Shown: piece after piece, positions 12,068-23,685 of the stretch | Layout of the letters: the number at the start of each line of letters is the position of its first letter | Numbering within the stretch: the first letter of the stretch is position 1 | Assembly (NCBI GenBank): GCA_004794655.1 | Contig: SMMW01000524.1 | Coordinates: forward strand, 310,001-374,000 | Length of the DNA: 64,000 bases | From: Marisa cornuarietis | Lineage: Eukaryota > Mollusca > Gastropoda > Architaenioglossa > Ampullariidae | Reading direction: 5' to 3' | Notes under the pieces: generated by a model | The model's database searches: none | What the model was told of the DNA's origin: nothing | The model's input: the letters and a program-made list of their open reading frames with translations, nothing else | Position numbers and translations under genes: made by a program

Positions 12068-12113
12068 CTTGGGCGACTTCAAGGGTCCTCTTCAGATACC
12101 CGCATAGGTGACA
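12068..12113 (-). pseudogene. Decayed signal-peptide exon of the gene 1 type
   Basis: It is 46 nt long like exon 2 of gene 1 and is flanked by CTTGCAG and a GTGAAT donor. It reads CHLCGYLKRTLEVAQ, the counterpart of ILLLGYLMRTPEVAQ with the hydrophobic core damaged. Its matching first exon (MDSTK) is at 14581-14595 and is separated from it by the LINE insertion at 12.6-14.2 kb. No matching hydrophobic exon follows. Confidence 0.6.
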
Positions 12114-12597
12114 CTGCAAGACAAAACACAGGAAGTCACACAATACAAATGATGAACTATACTGTAGGAGATAGAGAAAGTAAAGAAATTGAGCATATTT
12201 TCCAGAAAACAGGAAAAAGCAGAGAAGCTAGAGAGTATTGACAACTGCTTTAGCTGCTGCCATCTGGCGTCTTCTGCAGTGTGTGGCCCGTTTTTTTCTT
12301 TGTTGTTGTTGCTTTTGAAAACCAAACAACGTTGCGTTTTGCCCTTTCTCCTGATCTTAGTGGATTTTCACTGGAAATGTCAAACAGAACAGCCATCTGT
12401 GATGCTGCTCACATGACACGTGCTTCCCTCTGGATGACTTTGTGTGGTCGACTCGTGTAAAGTACAGTCTGTCTTATGTCTTATTTCTAAGATTCCTTTT
12501 TAAACTCAGTCGTGTTTACATACCTGCACATGAATACACGGATGGACACAAGCACGCACAAGCCTACAGGGAGACACATAAAGAGGGAGATTCATCT

Positions 12598-14235
12598 CAG
12601 TCAGTCAGTCAGTCAGTCGTCCCTTGCCTGGCACCTGGCGTTGGGGGGAGCACATGGATAGACGCGGCAGCTGATAGGGCCCGCCACTCTTGCCTGTTTT
12701 GGGCAATAGTCAGCAGGTCCTGTACAGGACGACCAGTCCAGTCTTTGACGTTCGTAAGCCAGTTCTTTCTCTGACCACCGCGGCGTCGGCTACCCTCCAA
12801 GGTGCCTTGAAGGATAGTCTTCGACAAGGTGTCGTGCCGGGTTACATGGCCAAAGAAGACCAGCTTACGTCGCTTGACTGTTGATAGTAGAGGTTCCTGG
12901 TGTCCTACCAGTGTGGCAATCTTGTTTCTTACAAAGTCGTTGGTTTTGTGTTCTTTGTATGAGATCCGGAGCAGCCTCCTCAGACACTTGTGCTCGAATG
13001 CCTGGATTCTCCTTTCTGTTTCGGCGAGTAGAGTCCACGTGTCGCATCCGTAGAGCAGGATCGGCACTACCAGGGATTTGTATAGCCTGTACTTGGTAGT
13101 GAACCTTATCTTGTGGCTATGCCAGATCCTATCTAGCCTAGCCATTGCTGCTGTTGCTGTTGCGATCCTGATGCGGATATCTTGCGTGGAGCTGCCGTCC
13201 TTGGAGAGAGTGGCTCCCAAGTACTTGAAGCTGCTTACCTCTTCGAGCTTTACCCCGTTCATATAGATCTCTGCTCTGCCGTTGCCATTGATCATAACTT
13301 TGCTCTTTTCTGTGCTTGTCTCCATTCCATATGCATTTGAGCTGTCTGTCAGTCTGTTGGTGAGGTCTTGCAGTTCCTTGTTTGTACCTGCTAATAGATC
13401 TATATCATCTGCAAAGCGTAGGTTGCAGATTGGTCTTCCACCGATTGAAATGGAGGTATGGTGGTCATGAAGAGCTTCAAGCATGATGTTCTCCAAGAAT
13501 ATATTAAACAACACGGGTGATAGGGGACATCCTTGACGTATCCCTACTGTGGTACGAAAGTAAGCTCCTATTTGGTTGTTAAGCAAAACTGTACTCGTTG
13601 AGCTGTTATACAACGCTTCGACGACTTGGACAAGCCCTTCTTCAATGTTGAATTTCCGCATCACATGCCATAGCCCCTCGTGCCAGACTCTGTCAAATGC
13701 CTTCTTAAAGTCAATGAAGTTGTGGTAAAGGTCCCGCTGATGCTGCAGATGCTTTTCTATAAGAAGACGACAGTTGAAGATCTGCTCAACTGTGCTTCTA
13801 CGTGGTCTGAAGCCAGCCTGTTCTTCTGCTAGCAGCTCTTCTGCGGTGGTTCTGATGCGGTTCTGTATGACCTTCAGCATGACTTTGCTTGGGTGACTGA
13901 TAAGGCTTATTGTTCTGTAATTCTGACACTGTTTGCTGTTTCCTTTCTTTGGGAGGGGTATGATTAGTGACTGCGTCCATTCTCTGGGCCATTCCTTGCA
14001 CTCCCAGACTCTTTGGCACAGAACAGTTAGGGCTTTTGTAGTTGCTTCCCCACCCTGCTTGAGCAGCTCAGCTGGTACATTATCAACGCCTGGTGACTTT
14101 CCTCCCTTCAGACTATGTACAGCTTTTTCGACCTCTTCCCGTAGGACTGGTATGTCTGCAGGTTCACTGTCTCTAGTCTGGTTGTTTTGGAGAATGTTGG
14201 CGTCGGTCTTCAGCTGGTAATTGTACAGGTTTGCA
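12598..14235 (-). mobile_element. 5'-truncated non-LTR retrotransposon (LINE) with reverse transcriptase
   Basis: The insertion is 1.64 kb, flanked by the 10-bp direct repeat AGATTCATCT (12588-12597 and 14236-14245). On the minus strand it ends in (CTGA)n, a simple-repeat tail as in some RTE-like clades, and contains most of a 544-codon ORF. Paralogous R1 copies at about 46.88 and 19.85 kb carry this junction uninterrupted (exactly in copy e) and act as empty sites. The endonuclease domain is missing, so this is a dead-on-arrival copy, but the reading frame has no stop, which suggests recent insertion. Confidence 0.85.
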
Positions 14236-14243
14236 AGATTCAT
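12609..14243 (-). CDS. LINE ORF2 reverse transcriptase (truncated)
   Basis: A 544-residue open frame. Motifs in order: linker LKGGKSPGVDNVPAELLK near residue 45; NYRTISL near 108; FRPRRST near 145; catalytic FIDFKKAFD near 177; GIRQGCPLSP near 234; catalytic FADD near 277; and a C-terminal region FEHKCLRRLLRISYKEH with GGQRKNW. These define a non-LTR reverse transcriptase without its N-terminal endonuclease. The first methionine codon (14241-14243) lies in the duplicated host target site, so the apparent start is an artefact of truncation. No promoter of its own is expected. Confidence 0.85.
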   Translation of the reverse strand: MNLANLYNYQLKTDANILQNNQTRDSEPADIPVLREEVEKAVHSLKGGKSPGVDNVPAELLKQGGEATTKALTVLCQRVWECKEWPREWTQSLIIPLPKKGNSKQCQNYRTISLISHPSKVMLKVIQNRIRTTAEELLAEEQAGFRPRRSTVEQIFNCRLLIEKHLQHQRDLYHNFIDFKKAFDRVWHEGLWHVMRKFNIEEGLVQVVEALYNSSTSTVLLNNQIGAYFRTTVGIRQGCPLSPVLFNIFLENIMLEALHDHHTSISIGGRPICNLRFADDIDLLAGTNKELQDLTNRLTDSSNAYGMETSTEKSKVMINGNGRAEIYMNGVKLEEVSSFKYLGATLSKDGSSTQDIRIRIATATAAMARLDRIWHSHKIRFTTKYRLYKSLVVPILLYGCDTWTLLAETERRIQAFEHKCLRRLLRISYKEHKTNDFVRNKIATLVGHQEPLLSTVKRRKLVFFGHVTRHDTLSKTILQGTLEGSRRRGGQRKNWLTNVKDWTGRPVQDLLTIAQNRQEWRALSAAASIHVLPPTPGARQGTTD

Positions 14244-16083
14244 CTAGTTACGGTTGAATAATAATAATAACAACAATAGTAAATGTACACTTGCATAGCA
14301 TTCTATCACGACACTAGGGTTATGCTCTGAGCGCTAATCAATTACTTTACAATCAACACCAATGGTAGAAACTGGGCAACAAATAAACATTGTGAAAGCT
14401 ATGATGCGGAACAACATCCAGATTGAAACCCGTGAATGTTTTCCGTTAGCAAGTAATTGGTTGACTGACAATGCAGAAACTCACATGGTGCAGTGCGCCG
14501 ATCGCATAGTCCTGTTACTTATGTTTTGGAACTTTACAACGAAAAACAAAATAAATAAATATGTGCTCAGTATCATATACCTTCGTGGAGTCCATATTGT
14601 GAGTCAGACCTTCAGATCAGTTCAGGGTGTGTCGCTGAAATCAGCTGTAAAAGATCCACCACAGGTTTTGTGTTACCATCGCTGAATAAATCTCTGCCAC
14701 GTATCTTTTGCGTAAAGAAATAAGTGCGCATATGATTGATCCCCCTCCCCCAGTCCAGGAATACTGCACTTTGATTCTCAGAAGAGTTTTACGTAGCATT
14801 TTATTGATGAATGTGCTATGCACAGCTGTGATGAGGTGCAATGTTGTAGGTCAGATCGAAGTTCCCTGTGCCTCTTTCCCAGTCAGAATCACGGACCTTT
14901 ATTCACTGGATAAGTATCTCTCATTCGTTGCCTCTTTGCTCTATCATAGGAGTAACCAAACGTAACAAACCCTAAAAACAAAGGGCTTTCGCTTCCCTTT
15001 TCTGTTAAAATGGCGGATCTTCCTAACGTAGAAGAAATTTTAGAAGTGAGTAATTGAGCTTTTCTGTCATCAGAACCTTGTTAATAAAAGATTGATTGCA
15101 AAATAAACAGTATTTTCTTTAAAACGTGTACTGTTTGTTTATAGAAAACGCATTTAGATTTTTCGACAATTTTGTAAAATAAAAACATTGTCACAACAGA
15201 TGCTATTTACCACTAACAATTAAAAAAACATTGTTTTTGATTTTTTGGAAACAGTTGTATAGATTGTTCTGTTACGAAGACAAAACATCTATTTTAAGAA
15301 TTTATTTAAGGTATGCAAACAAAGAACCGGAAACACGAGGCCAGTCTAACGGAAAGCCGAGACTGACACCGGACATAAACCTGAGTCGCTTATCCGGTAA
15401 TGAAGGTCCGTGGTCAGAATGGTAGGTCGCTTTACTAATAAAGCTCACCGCGAAAACGTTTCTAGAAAGTCTCATAAACATTTAATCAAGAACTAGACAG
15501 AACGCCTGATACAACATCAATCTCCAACTTGCGTTAATTTTCTTTACAGACGAAGAATGGCCACACGATCATACTGAGGAGTGAAGGGGTTAAGCAAACA
15601 ACTGAAGTAAGATCTTTCTTTCAGGCAATCAGATCAACTCCTAACCACCTGTTGCTCCATCGGCGCATTGTCAGCATTTATAAATATGTTCGTGCAGTTT
15701 ATGTATTTTTGGATTTGCATGTGATTAAGCACTAGTCATGTTCACAGCCCAATGGTTTAGATATTTCATTGCACGTGCGTGAGTGAATGTGTGTGTGTGT
15801 GCGTTTGTTTTTTGGGCGGGTCAGGGGAAAGTGAGTCAGTGAATGCTCAGTGGAAGTTACCCTGCTCATAACAACAGACAATGAAACAAGCTTACAAGCA
15901 ACCAATGTCAGTTATTTCCCTTGTTCAACTGGCGTTGCAAGAGGGACCGCGTACACTCGTACAGACTGCAGCTTGTCCCCACAGCCTGGTAATCTTTGAC
16001 GTTTGTCCCCGCAAGGCTGGCCAGACTAGAGCTGGACTTACGCACGTTTTTTGGGACGTCTCAGTGTGTCACACGCGTGAATG

Positions 16084-16084
<1 letters not shown>

Positions 16085-16137
<53 letters not shown>
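16085..16137. repeat. (AC)n microsatellite
   Basis: About 26 CA units inside repeat R1 copy b; the R1 copy e equivalent is at 48271-48318. Confidence 0.95.
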
Positions 16138-16141
<4 letters not shown>

Positions 16142-16707
16142 AATGGATGGAGAACACACTTCCCGTTCACCTGCCTCTCAGCTTCATTGTATTTATGGTG
16201 CACACTTGCACAACATTAACAACGCAGAAGCAACGATGTGCGGGTGTATACATCCTCTTTGGTTCTACACGAATTTGTAGTCAAACTGAAAATAAGATCG
16301 CATAAAGGTATCAAAACCCCCCATGTAAAACTCTTTGTCCTCATAATAATCAAAGCCTAACCAGGTGTTGCTGTCATTATCAGACTCTCTAGTGCCTAAC
16401 GGTGTGTGTAGTCAACGCGGCTCCATTTCGTGGTTACACAGGGGCGGATTGTTCACGCAAGAAAACACGACACCAGAGAAGACGTCTGGTATGCAGGAAA
16501 GCTGATGCTTTGTTTCTTAAAATACTGAGTGGTATGGTTGTAAAAATGTCAGTAAATAAGGCATATGTTTTGTGGTTTTGTTTTATTTAATTTTGGGTGT
16601 CGTGAAGATATGGGATCAACATAAGCACCAGCCTTTATGCATTTTTTTTTGAGAGCCCTCTGTTGCTTGCACCTCTTCTTCGTTCTTCTATCGGCTTCTG
16701 GAATCTT

Positions 16708-17220
16708 CTACTTCTTCCACAGCCACCCGAAAAGTTTTCCGACACCAGCGCTTGCGACAGTCGTTGTACCACCCACCGCAACCGCTTGTGATCCGGTTAG
16801 TGCTGCCAGAGCTCCAATGGACTGACAGGCTGAGATTACCGACATTCCAACCCTGCCAAAGTCACGCAGTAAATTCTTTAGCAATTTTCAATGATTGCTG
16901 TTTTTTGTAATATAATATCTCGGTGTGCGTCCAATAAAACGATAGAAGAAAGAAATGAGAGGAGACGTATGATGATGAGGAAGAGGAGGAGGAGGAGCAG
17001 CAGCAGCGGGAGGAGGCGATTTTTATAGATCATTTCCCTCTTTTAAAGTAGACACAATGCGCTGTACAGGCACGAAAACAAACTTAATATATTTTTAAAC
17101 ATGTGGAGAAGAAAAAGAGAATGAGAAAGAAGAAAGGAGAAGAAGAAAGATCAAGGAAACTATAAAGGATGAGGATAAAAGTGAGAATAAAAATGAGAAA
17201 CTATACTACAGCACACGCAT

Positions 17221-17283
<63 letters not shown>

Positions 17284-17591
17284 CTGTTTAGCAAAAGGAA
17301 GTCGTCTCTAGAACCTAAATGAAATAAATGGTTCTCTATAAACATGCAAAGATCGAATTCACAGAAGAATAAAAGTTTAAACGTTTGCTGTTAACTGAGA
17401 GATGTTCTAACAAAGTATCTGTGCGCATTAACCTACCCGCTTGTGGCGGCGAGTGACATCGCTTTGGCAGCCAAAGAGCCGGCAATGATGCCTCCTGTTC
17501 CAAAGCCAAGGGCTCCAATCACCACCGGAGCCGCTACCACAGCCCCCACTCCTACTAACAGCGGAGCTGCGATCTTAATCACCCTTGACAT
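16708..17591 (-). CDS. ISG12/IFI27-like protein without signal peptide, gene G
   Basis: Two coding exons give 99 residues: 17437-17591 (in an exon starting at 17603 after CTGACAG) and 16708-16852. The start is ATG in GGAACCATGTC (17589-17591). The protein runs MSRVIKIAAPLLVGVGAVVA, then GALGFGTGGIIAGSLAAKAM, then VGMSVISACQSIGALAALTG and a GKLFGWLWKK end. The introns join in frame (phase 2). Unlike A, C2, E and F there is no signal exon: the exon acceptor is phase 0, and a likely untranslated exon ends at 17917 with donor GTAAGA. It is the copy most like compact vertebrate family members, so an intracellular membrane location (mitochondrion or ER) is plausible but inferred. The tryptophan- and lysine-rich C-terminus is distinctive. 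Confidence 0.75.
17222..17278. repeat. (AC)n microsatellite in intron of gene G
   Basis: About 28 CA units between the two coding exons of gene G. Confidence 0.95.
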
Positions 17592-17765
17592 GGTTCCCGA
17601 TGCCTGTCAGCAAATGGTGGTGAGACAAATTTAATATTTAAATCATGCTACCTCATGTTCTCGTTGAGTTGAGATTGTCCACATCAAAGCCGGTGGACCG
17701 TGCGATACGTTTCAGCCTGTATAAAAGCCGGCGGCTGGCATCGTTAGAGTTACACAGACTTAAAA

Positions 17766-18462
17766 GAATTATCCAATGCGATTTTCTTCACTTTCTAAGA
17801 CGAAATACAAATCTTATTATAATTACTAAAACTAGATTTACCGGTGTATAACACACACAAAACCTTCATTTTCTTGGGCTCTAAACAAATGCTTCTGACG
17901 GCTTTGTTTCTTACCTCGGACCCCGTCGACTGCTGTCTGCGTTTTCGTTGGCCGCTCGCGCTCTCCCTCACGTCATTTCCTTCATTTTTACATCATTCAT
18001 ACACGTCTTCCGAACAACTGACGTCATTAACACTCTCTCGTTCTTCCACACTAGTCCTTATAAAATGTAATCTTAATCAAACAATACAGCAAATAACTAT
18101 GATACCTGACAATGATAAAAAGAAGAAGAGCCCGTGTGCAGAGATTTTAGGATAACTGATAATCGACTAATCGTCATGCTAAGTATCTCAATTTATAACG
18201 TCATAGACAAAACGAGGGATTTCAACTGAGAGATTTTGAGTATCGTGATAGTCCATGTAGATAGAGAGTCTGTCCTTTTCTCCCGCATGTACAACGATCT
18301 CAGACTGTTTCGGCAGCCATAAGGTGTAAATCTGAAGGATGGAGGCCGTTCTTCGAAAGCAAGTCACTCCTTGCTGCCACTTATCCAGTGCGATTTTCTT
18401 CACTTTCTGAGACGAAGTAGAAACCTTATTATAATTACTAAAACTAGGTTTACTGGTGTATA
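17766..18462. repeat. Dispersed ~90-bp direct duplication
   Basis: A segment with GCGATTTTCTTCACTTTCT and GGTGTATAAC occurs at about 17766-17850 and again, slightly diverged, at about 18376-18462. No gene is supported between 18030 and 18728. Confidence 0.6.
17917..18030 (-). promoter_or_regulatory. Probable 5' exon and promoter of gene G with CRE/ATF-like sites
   Basis: On the minus strand an exon appears to end GGGTCCGAG before GTAAGA (border at 17917). Just upstream are TGACGTCA (about 18020) and TGACGTGA (about 17970), both matching the CRE/ATF palindrome, plus a GCGCGAGCGGCC GC-rich stretch typical of a transcription start. The exact start site cannot be placed. Confidence 0.4.
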
Positions 18463-18728
18463 ACGTACATAACAACTTTTGGAAAAGTATCTGTGATATC
18501 TTCATCCTGGTGGTAATTTTACAAAAGATTTCAGCAACGTATTAGTTCATATGCATGTTAGCTTCGATTAAAGAGACATTGAGTACTGTTATATCTACTT
18601 AACTGCACACAAGACAGCGTCAAACAGCCATTTACAAATTCTTTAGGGGTTTAAATAATAAACTATGAACAATTCAGATGACAGAAAACTTTTTAGAGTG
18701 GACGTTTTGGGGATCTGAAACCATTTAT

Positions 18729-19663
18729 TGTCACGGATAGGTGACATGGATGAAAGCACGGGAGAATGCAAGGAAGAGTAGTGAGCGTGTTGTACTGATA
18801 AAGCGGGATGCACGGGTTGGTCGTTTGTGAGTTGTAGTTTGTAAGGAAGGTTCGAAAAGGATGAATGGGTAGAATATATAGAAGGCGGTCGCCAAGTGAG
18901 GGGGGCTTTTTTTCGAACTGAAGTCGAGACTATAGGTGCCAAGACACCTTACGTTGAGAGGAGAAAAGCGAGGCTGAACTACCCAGATAGCCACCCATAT
19001 TGAGACAACACCCCGTCGACCCCAGCGCCGACGTGAGGACTGTGCTAGTGTCTGCCGTTCTTCCCCCAGAGGAGGTACCGGCCTGAAGACAGAGAGCGGG
19101 AGAAGAGCTGGACGCCAAGAACTCTGTGCTGTGTTCCGCAGAGAGAGAGAGAGCGACCATCTCCCGTGGGAACAAGCGAACATTAACCCAAGAGATTGTG
19201 TTCAGAACAGCACACAGGCGCTCCTCCATTGGGGGCGACGCCGGCAACAAAATCGAAAGTTTGCTCAAGTGCGACATTCTGTCCGTCTGAGGGCAGCGTT
19301 CAGAGGAGTGGTGTGGTGGCTTGACCTTATGCCGGAGAGAAGGACATTTTTTCTCTTCATCTCATCCCTGAACAGTGAACAGAAAAGAACAGTGCGTAGA
19401 GACAGTTGATAGTGGCTGGCCGCCGCGGATTTATGTTATATTGAGAGGAAGAATTGACTATTTGTATTACTGTATAGGGTAGGTAAGGGTATGAGTGCGT
19501 GATAGTGAATGTATGAGGAGATTTGAAACTTTTTTTTTTTTGAAAGAAAGCGAGTGTGTAAGAAATATGGGAATAGTTTTATTAAAGGTGACGGGGTCTG
19601 CGTAGAGACAGATCTAGTTTTGTTTGTTTTGGAAGGAAAGAATGCACAAATGTCCGACTGACA
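18729..19663 (+). mobile_element. Candidate solo LTR
   Basis: The 935-bp stretch begins TGTCACGGAT and ends ACTGACA, so its ends are the inverted pair TGTCA/TGACA. It holds a TATATAG box near 18868. A second stretch at 30754-31638 begins with the same ten bases, ends TTGACA and has TATATAG at a comparable place. I see no exact target duplication and no internal retroviral genes, so the call is tentative. Confidence 0.35.
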
Positions 19664-19702
19664 GGGTGAGTGCGTGTTTGTGGTCCCCTCAGTTTATGTG
19701 TG

Positions 19703-20613
19703 ACACTGCATGACTTTGTGTGGTCGACTCGTGTAAAGTACAGTCTGTCTTATGTCTCGTTTCTTTACATACTCGCACATGAATTCACGGATGCACACAA
19801 GCGCACGCAAGCATACGAGGAGATACAGAAAGAGGGAGATTCATTAAGTTACGGTTGCCTAATAATATTAATAATAAATGTACACATGCGTAGCATTCTA
19901 TCACGACACTAGGGTTATGCTCTGAGTGCTAATAAATTACATCGCAATCAACACCAAAGGTAGAAACTGGGCAACAAATAAACATTTTGAAACCTATGAT
20001 GCGGAGCAACGTGCAGGTTGAAAAAGATGGATGTTTCGTTAACAAGTAATCGGTTGACTGACGATGCAGAAACACAGATGCCGCAGTGCGCCGACCACAT
20101 ACTCCTGTTATTATGTTTTTTGACTTATTAACGAAAAACAAACTAAATAAATATGTGCTCAGTATCATATACCTTCGTGAAGTCCAAATTGTGAGTCAGA
20201 CCTTCAGAGTAGTTCAGGGTGTGCCACTAAAATCAGCTCCAAAAGACCCACCGCAGGTTTTGTGTTACCATCGCTGAATACATTTCTGCCACGTATCTTT
20301 TGTGTCAAGAAATAATAGGTTGGCATATGATTGACACCCCCTCCCCCAGTTCACCTCTACTGCACCTTGATTCTGAGAAGAGATTTTACGTAGCGTTGTA
20401 TTGATGTCTGTGCTATGTGACCATGTGCAATGTTGTAGGTCAGATCGAAGTTCCCTGTAACCCTTTCCCAGTCAGAATGGCAGGTCACTTTACTAATAAA
20501 GCTCGCCGCACACGTTTCTAGAAAGTCTCATAAAACACTTAATCAAGAACTGGATAGAACGCCTGATACAACATCAATCTCCAGCTTGTGTTAATTTTCT
20601 TTACAGGCGAAGA

Positions 20614-20660
<47 letters not shown>

Positions 20661-21380
20661 GTGAAGATTTTTATAGCGCATATTCACACTCATAGAGAGC
20701 ATGCTCTTAGCGCTTAAAACAGGGAAGAGACGTGGACTAAGTAGACACAGAACAAAGGGGACGAAAGAAAATGACAGTACTGACGAAACAGAAAACAAAA
20801 GGCATCAAGTAACAGGAACAGAAAAATATAGTGATTCTGCGAGAAAGATGGGTAAAGTACCAAGATATCCACACGATGATACTGAGAAGCGAAGGGGTTA
20901 AGCTTACGAATGAATTAAGATCTTTCTTTCCAGCAATCAGATTAACTCCTAACCGGCTGTCGCCGCATCGAACTTAGTATTAGGACCACAAACAAATTAT
21001 GCTGAACTCATTCTAGCGCATTTTCCGCATTTATAAATACTTTCGTACAGTTTGTGTATTTTAAGATGTGCATGTGATTAAACACTAGTCGTATTCACAG
21101 CCCAGATGTTTAGATAGTTCATTACATAAGTGCGTGTGAACGTGTGTTTTGTGGTGGGAGAGAGTGAAGCGAGTGAGCATATGTTCATGATGCTTCCATG
21201 TTCATGAAACGTATAAACTTAACAACAGACAACGAAGGGGACACTACAAACAGCCATGCTTATTTCCCTTTTCCAAACTGGAGTTGCAAGAGAGACTCTG
21301 GTGACCACGTACAGCCTTCAACTTGTCTCCCACAGCTTTGTGACCTCTGACGCTTGTTCCGGCGAGGTTGGCTAGATTCC
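19703..21380. repeat. Segmental repeat R1, copy c
   Basis: Matches the other R1 blocks from GTGTGGTCGACTCGTGTAAA onward. The minus-strand first exon equivalent is at 20173-20187, but the start codon has become TTG (TTG GAC TTC ACG AAG, then GTATAT), so this 5' end is dead. A LINE tail with an AAT tract inserted at about 20616. Confidence 0.65.
20616..20880 (-). repeat. LINE 3' end with (ATT)n tail
   Basis: On the minus strand the sequence runs TTAAGCGCTAAGAGCATGCT, then GCGCTATAAAAATCT, then (ATT)n. It is the same tail as the plus-strand element at 41239-41715, which still encodes the LINE C-terminus. Confidence 0.65.
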
Positions 21381-21599
21381 TACTAAATAAACCAACTAAC
21401 CAACCAGCCTACCAACCATTCATTGGAACATGGACGTCCACATAATACACCAGTTTTGCAAGGGGAGAGAACTTAGTGCAATATAGTTGTCCCCTCTTGC
21501 CGGGAAGCCTACCCTAGGCCTGCGACCCAAAACCAAGGTTGAAAATTTCGACTGTCATGAGTTTAGGGAAGAAACATAGAAGCTGTCGGAGAATCTTTA

Positions 21600-22920
21600 T
21601 GCTCTAAAACAGGAGAAAGAAGTGGAGGTTTTTAATGAGATTACAGAGGAAGGGGTGCGGCGACAGCTTCACAAGGTACACAACTATAAATCAGCCGTTC
21701 CTAATAAAGTAAGGTCTCCCATCTTAAAGTTCTGTGTTGACCACCTTGCCGAAAATTCTAAGTATTATTTTTAACATGTTTCTTTTGAACACTTTTTTTC
21801 TCTCTCTCCGGAAAACAACCTGTGTTTTGCCAGTGCCATAGAAAAGCCCTGTACTAGAATTAAACAGTTTAAGTCCCTTTGCTTTAACCTCTGAAGTTTT
21901 TGAAAAGCTAGTTCTCAGAAATATACAGAGCTGCATCAAAAAAGCTGTTCTTCAGTCACCAAGTTTAAATTTCTATAAAGAGGGGCGGTACGTGTTTCTT
22001 CGGTCGAATATTTTTAAGGAACATGATAATATTCTGCGGTTTTATAGTAAACTGAAAAACAGTAAAATACCGTCGTGCAAATTAAATGCTTAACACAATG
22101 CAATGTCATTTTCTTTGTTCACAAACTAGTTCAGATAAATGTTGATGCCAGAACTTTCTTTGTGGATTTTAGACTAACTCAGTTTATCGGTATGTATAGC
22201 GATGTTATTTCTGATACTCTGTACACTAACGTCGGCGCTCAACAGGGGTAAAAAGGTAAAGGCCATCCCATAACCTTTTCAGGTCATTGTGGAGTTAGAG
22301 ACCTCACTTTTCTCGGGGCCAGCTTTTACATGATGGTGGTGCCAATCTCCTCTCCCTCGCTGCCTTCCTTCCCCAGCCCTCTATGGAGTCAGGTACCCAT
22401 TCCTGTCAGCTGGGTCGACTGGGGGAAGTTTACGGCGCTTATCGGGAACTGAACCAGCGCACTCTCGCTTCGGACGCCAGCGCTCTAACCACTCGGCCAT
22501 CCGCTTCCCTTGCTTCAACAAGAGACAGCACTCTCTCTTGTTTTGTTGTTTAGTTGAAAAACTTCTGTAAATAACATTATGAAAGTGCATCGCCAACTGT
22601 ACTGTCTCAAAAAGCTGAGGTCTTTTAATGTGCACAAATATTCTACACCTTTTTTTGCAGCACCATGATTTTCAGTCTAGTTTGCTGGGGTGGAACCATT
22701 GCAAAGCAAGACAGGCACAAAATAGAACAAGTAAAAAAGCAGTAGGGGTAGTCGTGAAGGGCAGAACGACATAAAAACAATGCATGACAAACTTCTGGTT
22801 AACAAAATGGTTAGCCGACAACTCACACTCACTGCGACAGGAATGTGACATTAGACCCATAGACAGAAGAATTTATCACAATACAAAAATTTTATTTTAA
22901 AGAATCTCAACCTACAAATT
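21600..22920 (+). repeat. Decayed LINE reverse transcriptase interrupted by a SINE
   Basis: Plus-strand pieces read SPILKFCVDHLAENSK, LSPFALTSEVFEKLVL, TNVGAQQG and, after the SINE (22250-22508, minus strand), VCWGGTIAKQDRHKIEQVKK. These are consecutive landmarks of a CR1/Rex-like reverse transcriptase and its C-terminus. Many stops and frameshifts are present. Confidence 0.65.
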
Positions 22921-23548
22921 TTCTCTGTAGCTGAAAATCTGTGCTACTATGTCTATCTATTATCTATCTTTAATTGATTTACCTGTCAATTTCTTTGGCA
23001 AGTTTCATTTCCACGTTGAACAAAAGACACTAACAAACGGATGGGTGATTATTGTTTTGACTACAGCACATAAAGGATCAGGTAAACAGCACACCGGAGA
23101 ATCATAGTAAATCAGAAAATCATTTCAAAACTAATACACAGCTACACAGCTAAACAGAGAAAGGTGTGAACTTACAGGTATATCGGTACTAACAAAAGCC
23201 TGCATGAAAATTGATATTCAGTGAATAATTAAAAGAATAGATTAGCGCTAAAGCTGAATATAGAAAGGTCACACTAGAATAGATTAGAGGATAAAGGCAT
23301 TGTACACAAACGATAAAAAATGTTCAAAGATAAAAAAATTAACTTTATACTGTGAAGCCCCAAACAAGGGAAAGCAAGCGCTAATACATTAGTGGGTAGC
23401 TGGGGTTACTTGTGCGAGCTAATATACACTGGGGATATCGAAAAATAAGCACTAATGCTAAAACCGCAGCTAAAATACAACACTAAACAAAACACAGTGC
23501 ACTCGCAAGGACTCTTGGTGACTAAAAGTCACGTGACTTCTAGCTCTT

Positions 23549-23685
23549 CAGTGGCGTAGGAAGATGGTCGGCTTTGGGGGGGCAACTCCCATGTTGACAG
23601 TGAACGATGTTTACAATTTTGCCTTCCCAGGCATCTTTTTTGAGGGGGCGGCTGCCCCCCTTATCCCCCTGGTTCCTACGCCTTT
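23549..23685. mobile_element. 137-bp MITE inserted in the coding end of C1
   Basis: The ends are CAGTGGCGTAGGAA and TTCCTACGCCTTT, inverted repeats matching at 11 to 12 positions. GCTCTT stands on both sides (23543-23548 and 23686-23691). Paralogue C2 has the uninterrupted site (TAGCTCTTTTCCTTG near 36204-36218). The insertion cuts the last codons of C1 and supplies a new reading-frame end. Confidence 0.8.

Larger units (their letters stand above)
12150..16490. repeat. Segmental repeat R1, copy b (interrupted by a LINE)
   Basis: This block corresponds to copies a, c, d and e. It carries a minus-strand first exon at 14581-14595 (ATGGACTCCACGAAG, then a GTATAT donor; MDSTK). It is split at 12597/14236 by the LINE insertion. 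Its far end (to about 16.49 kb) contains an AC microsatellite and a CTCTAGTGCCTAACGG segment shared with copy e. Confidence 0.65.
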
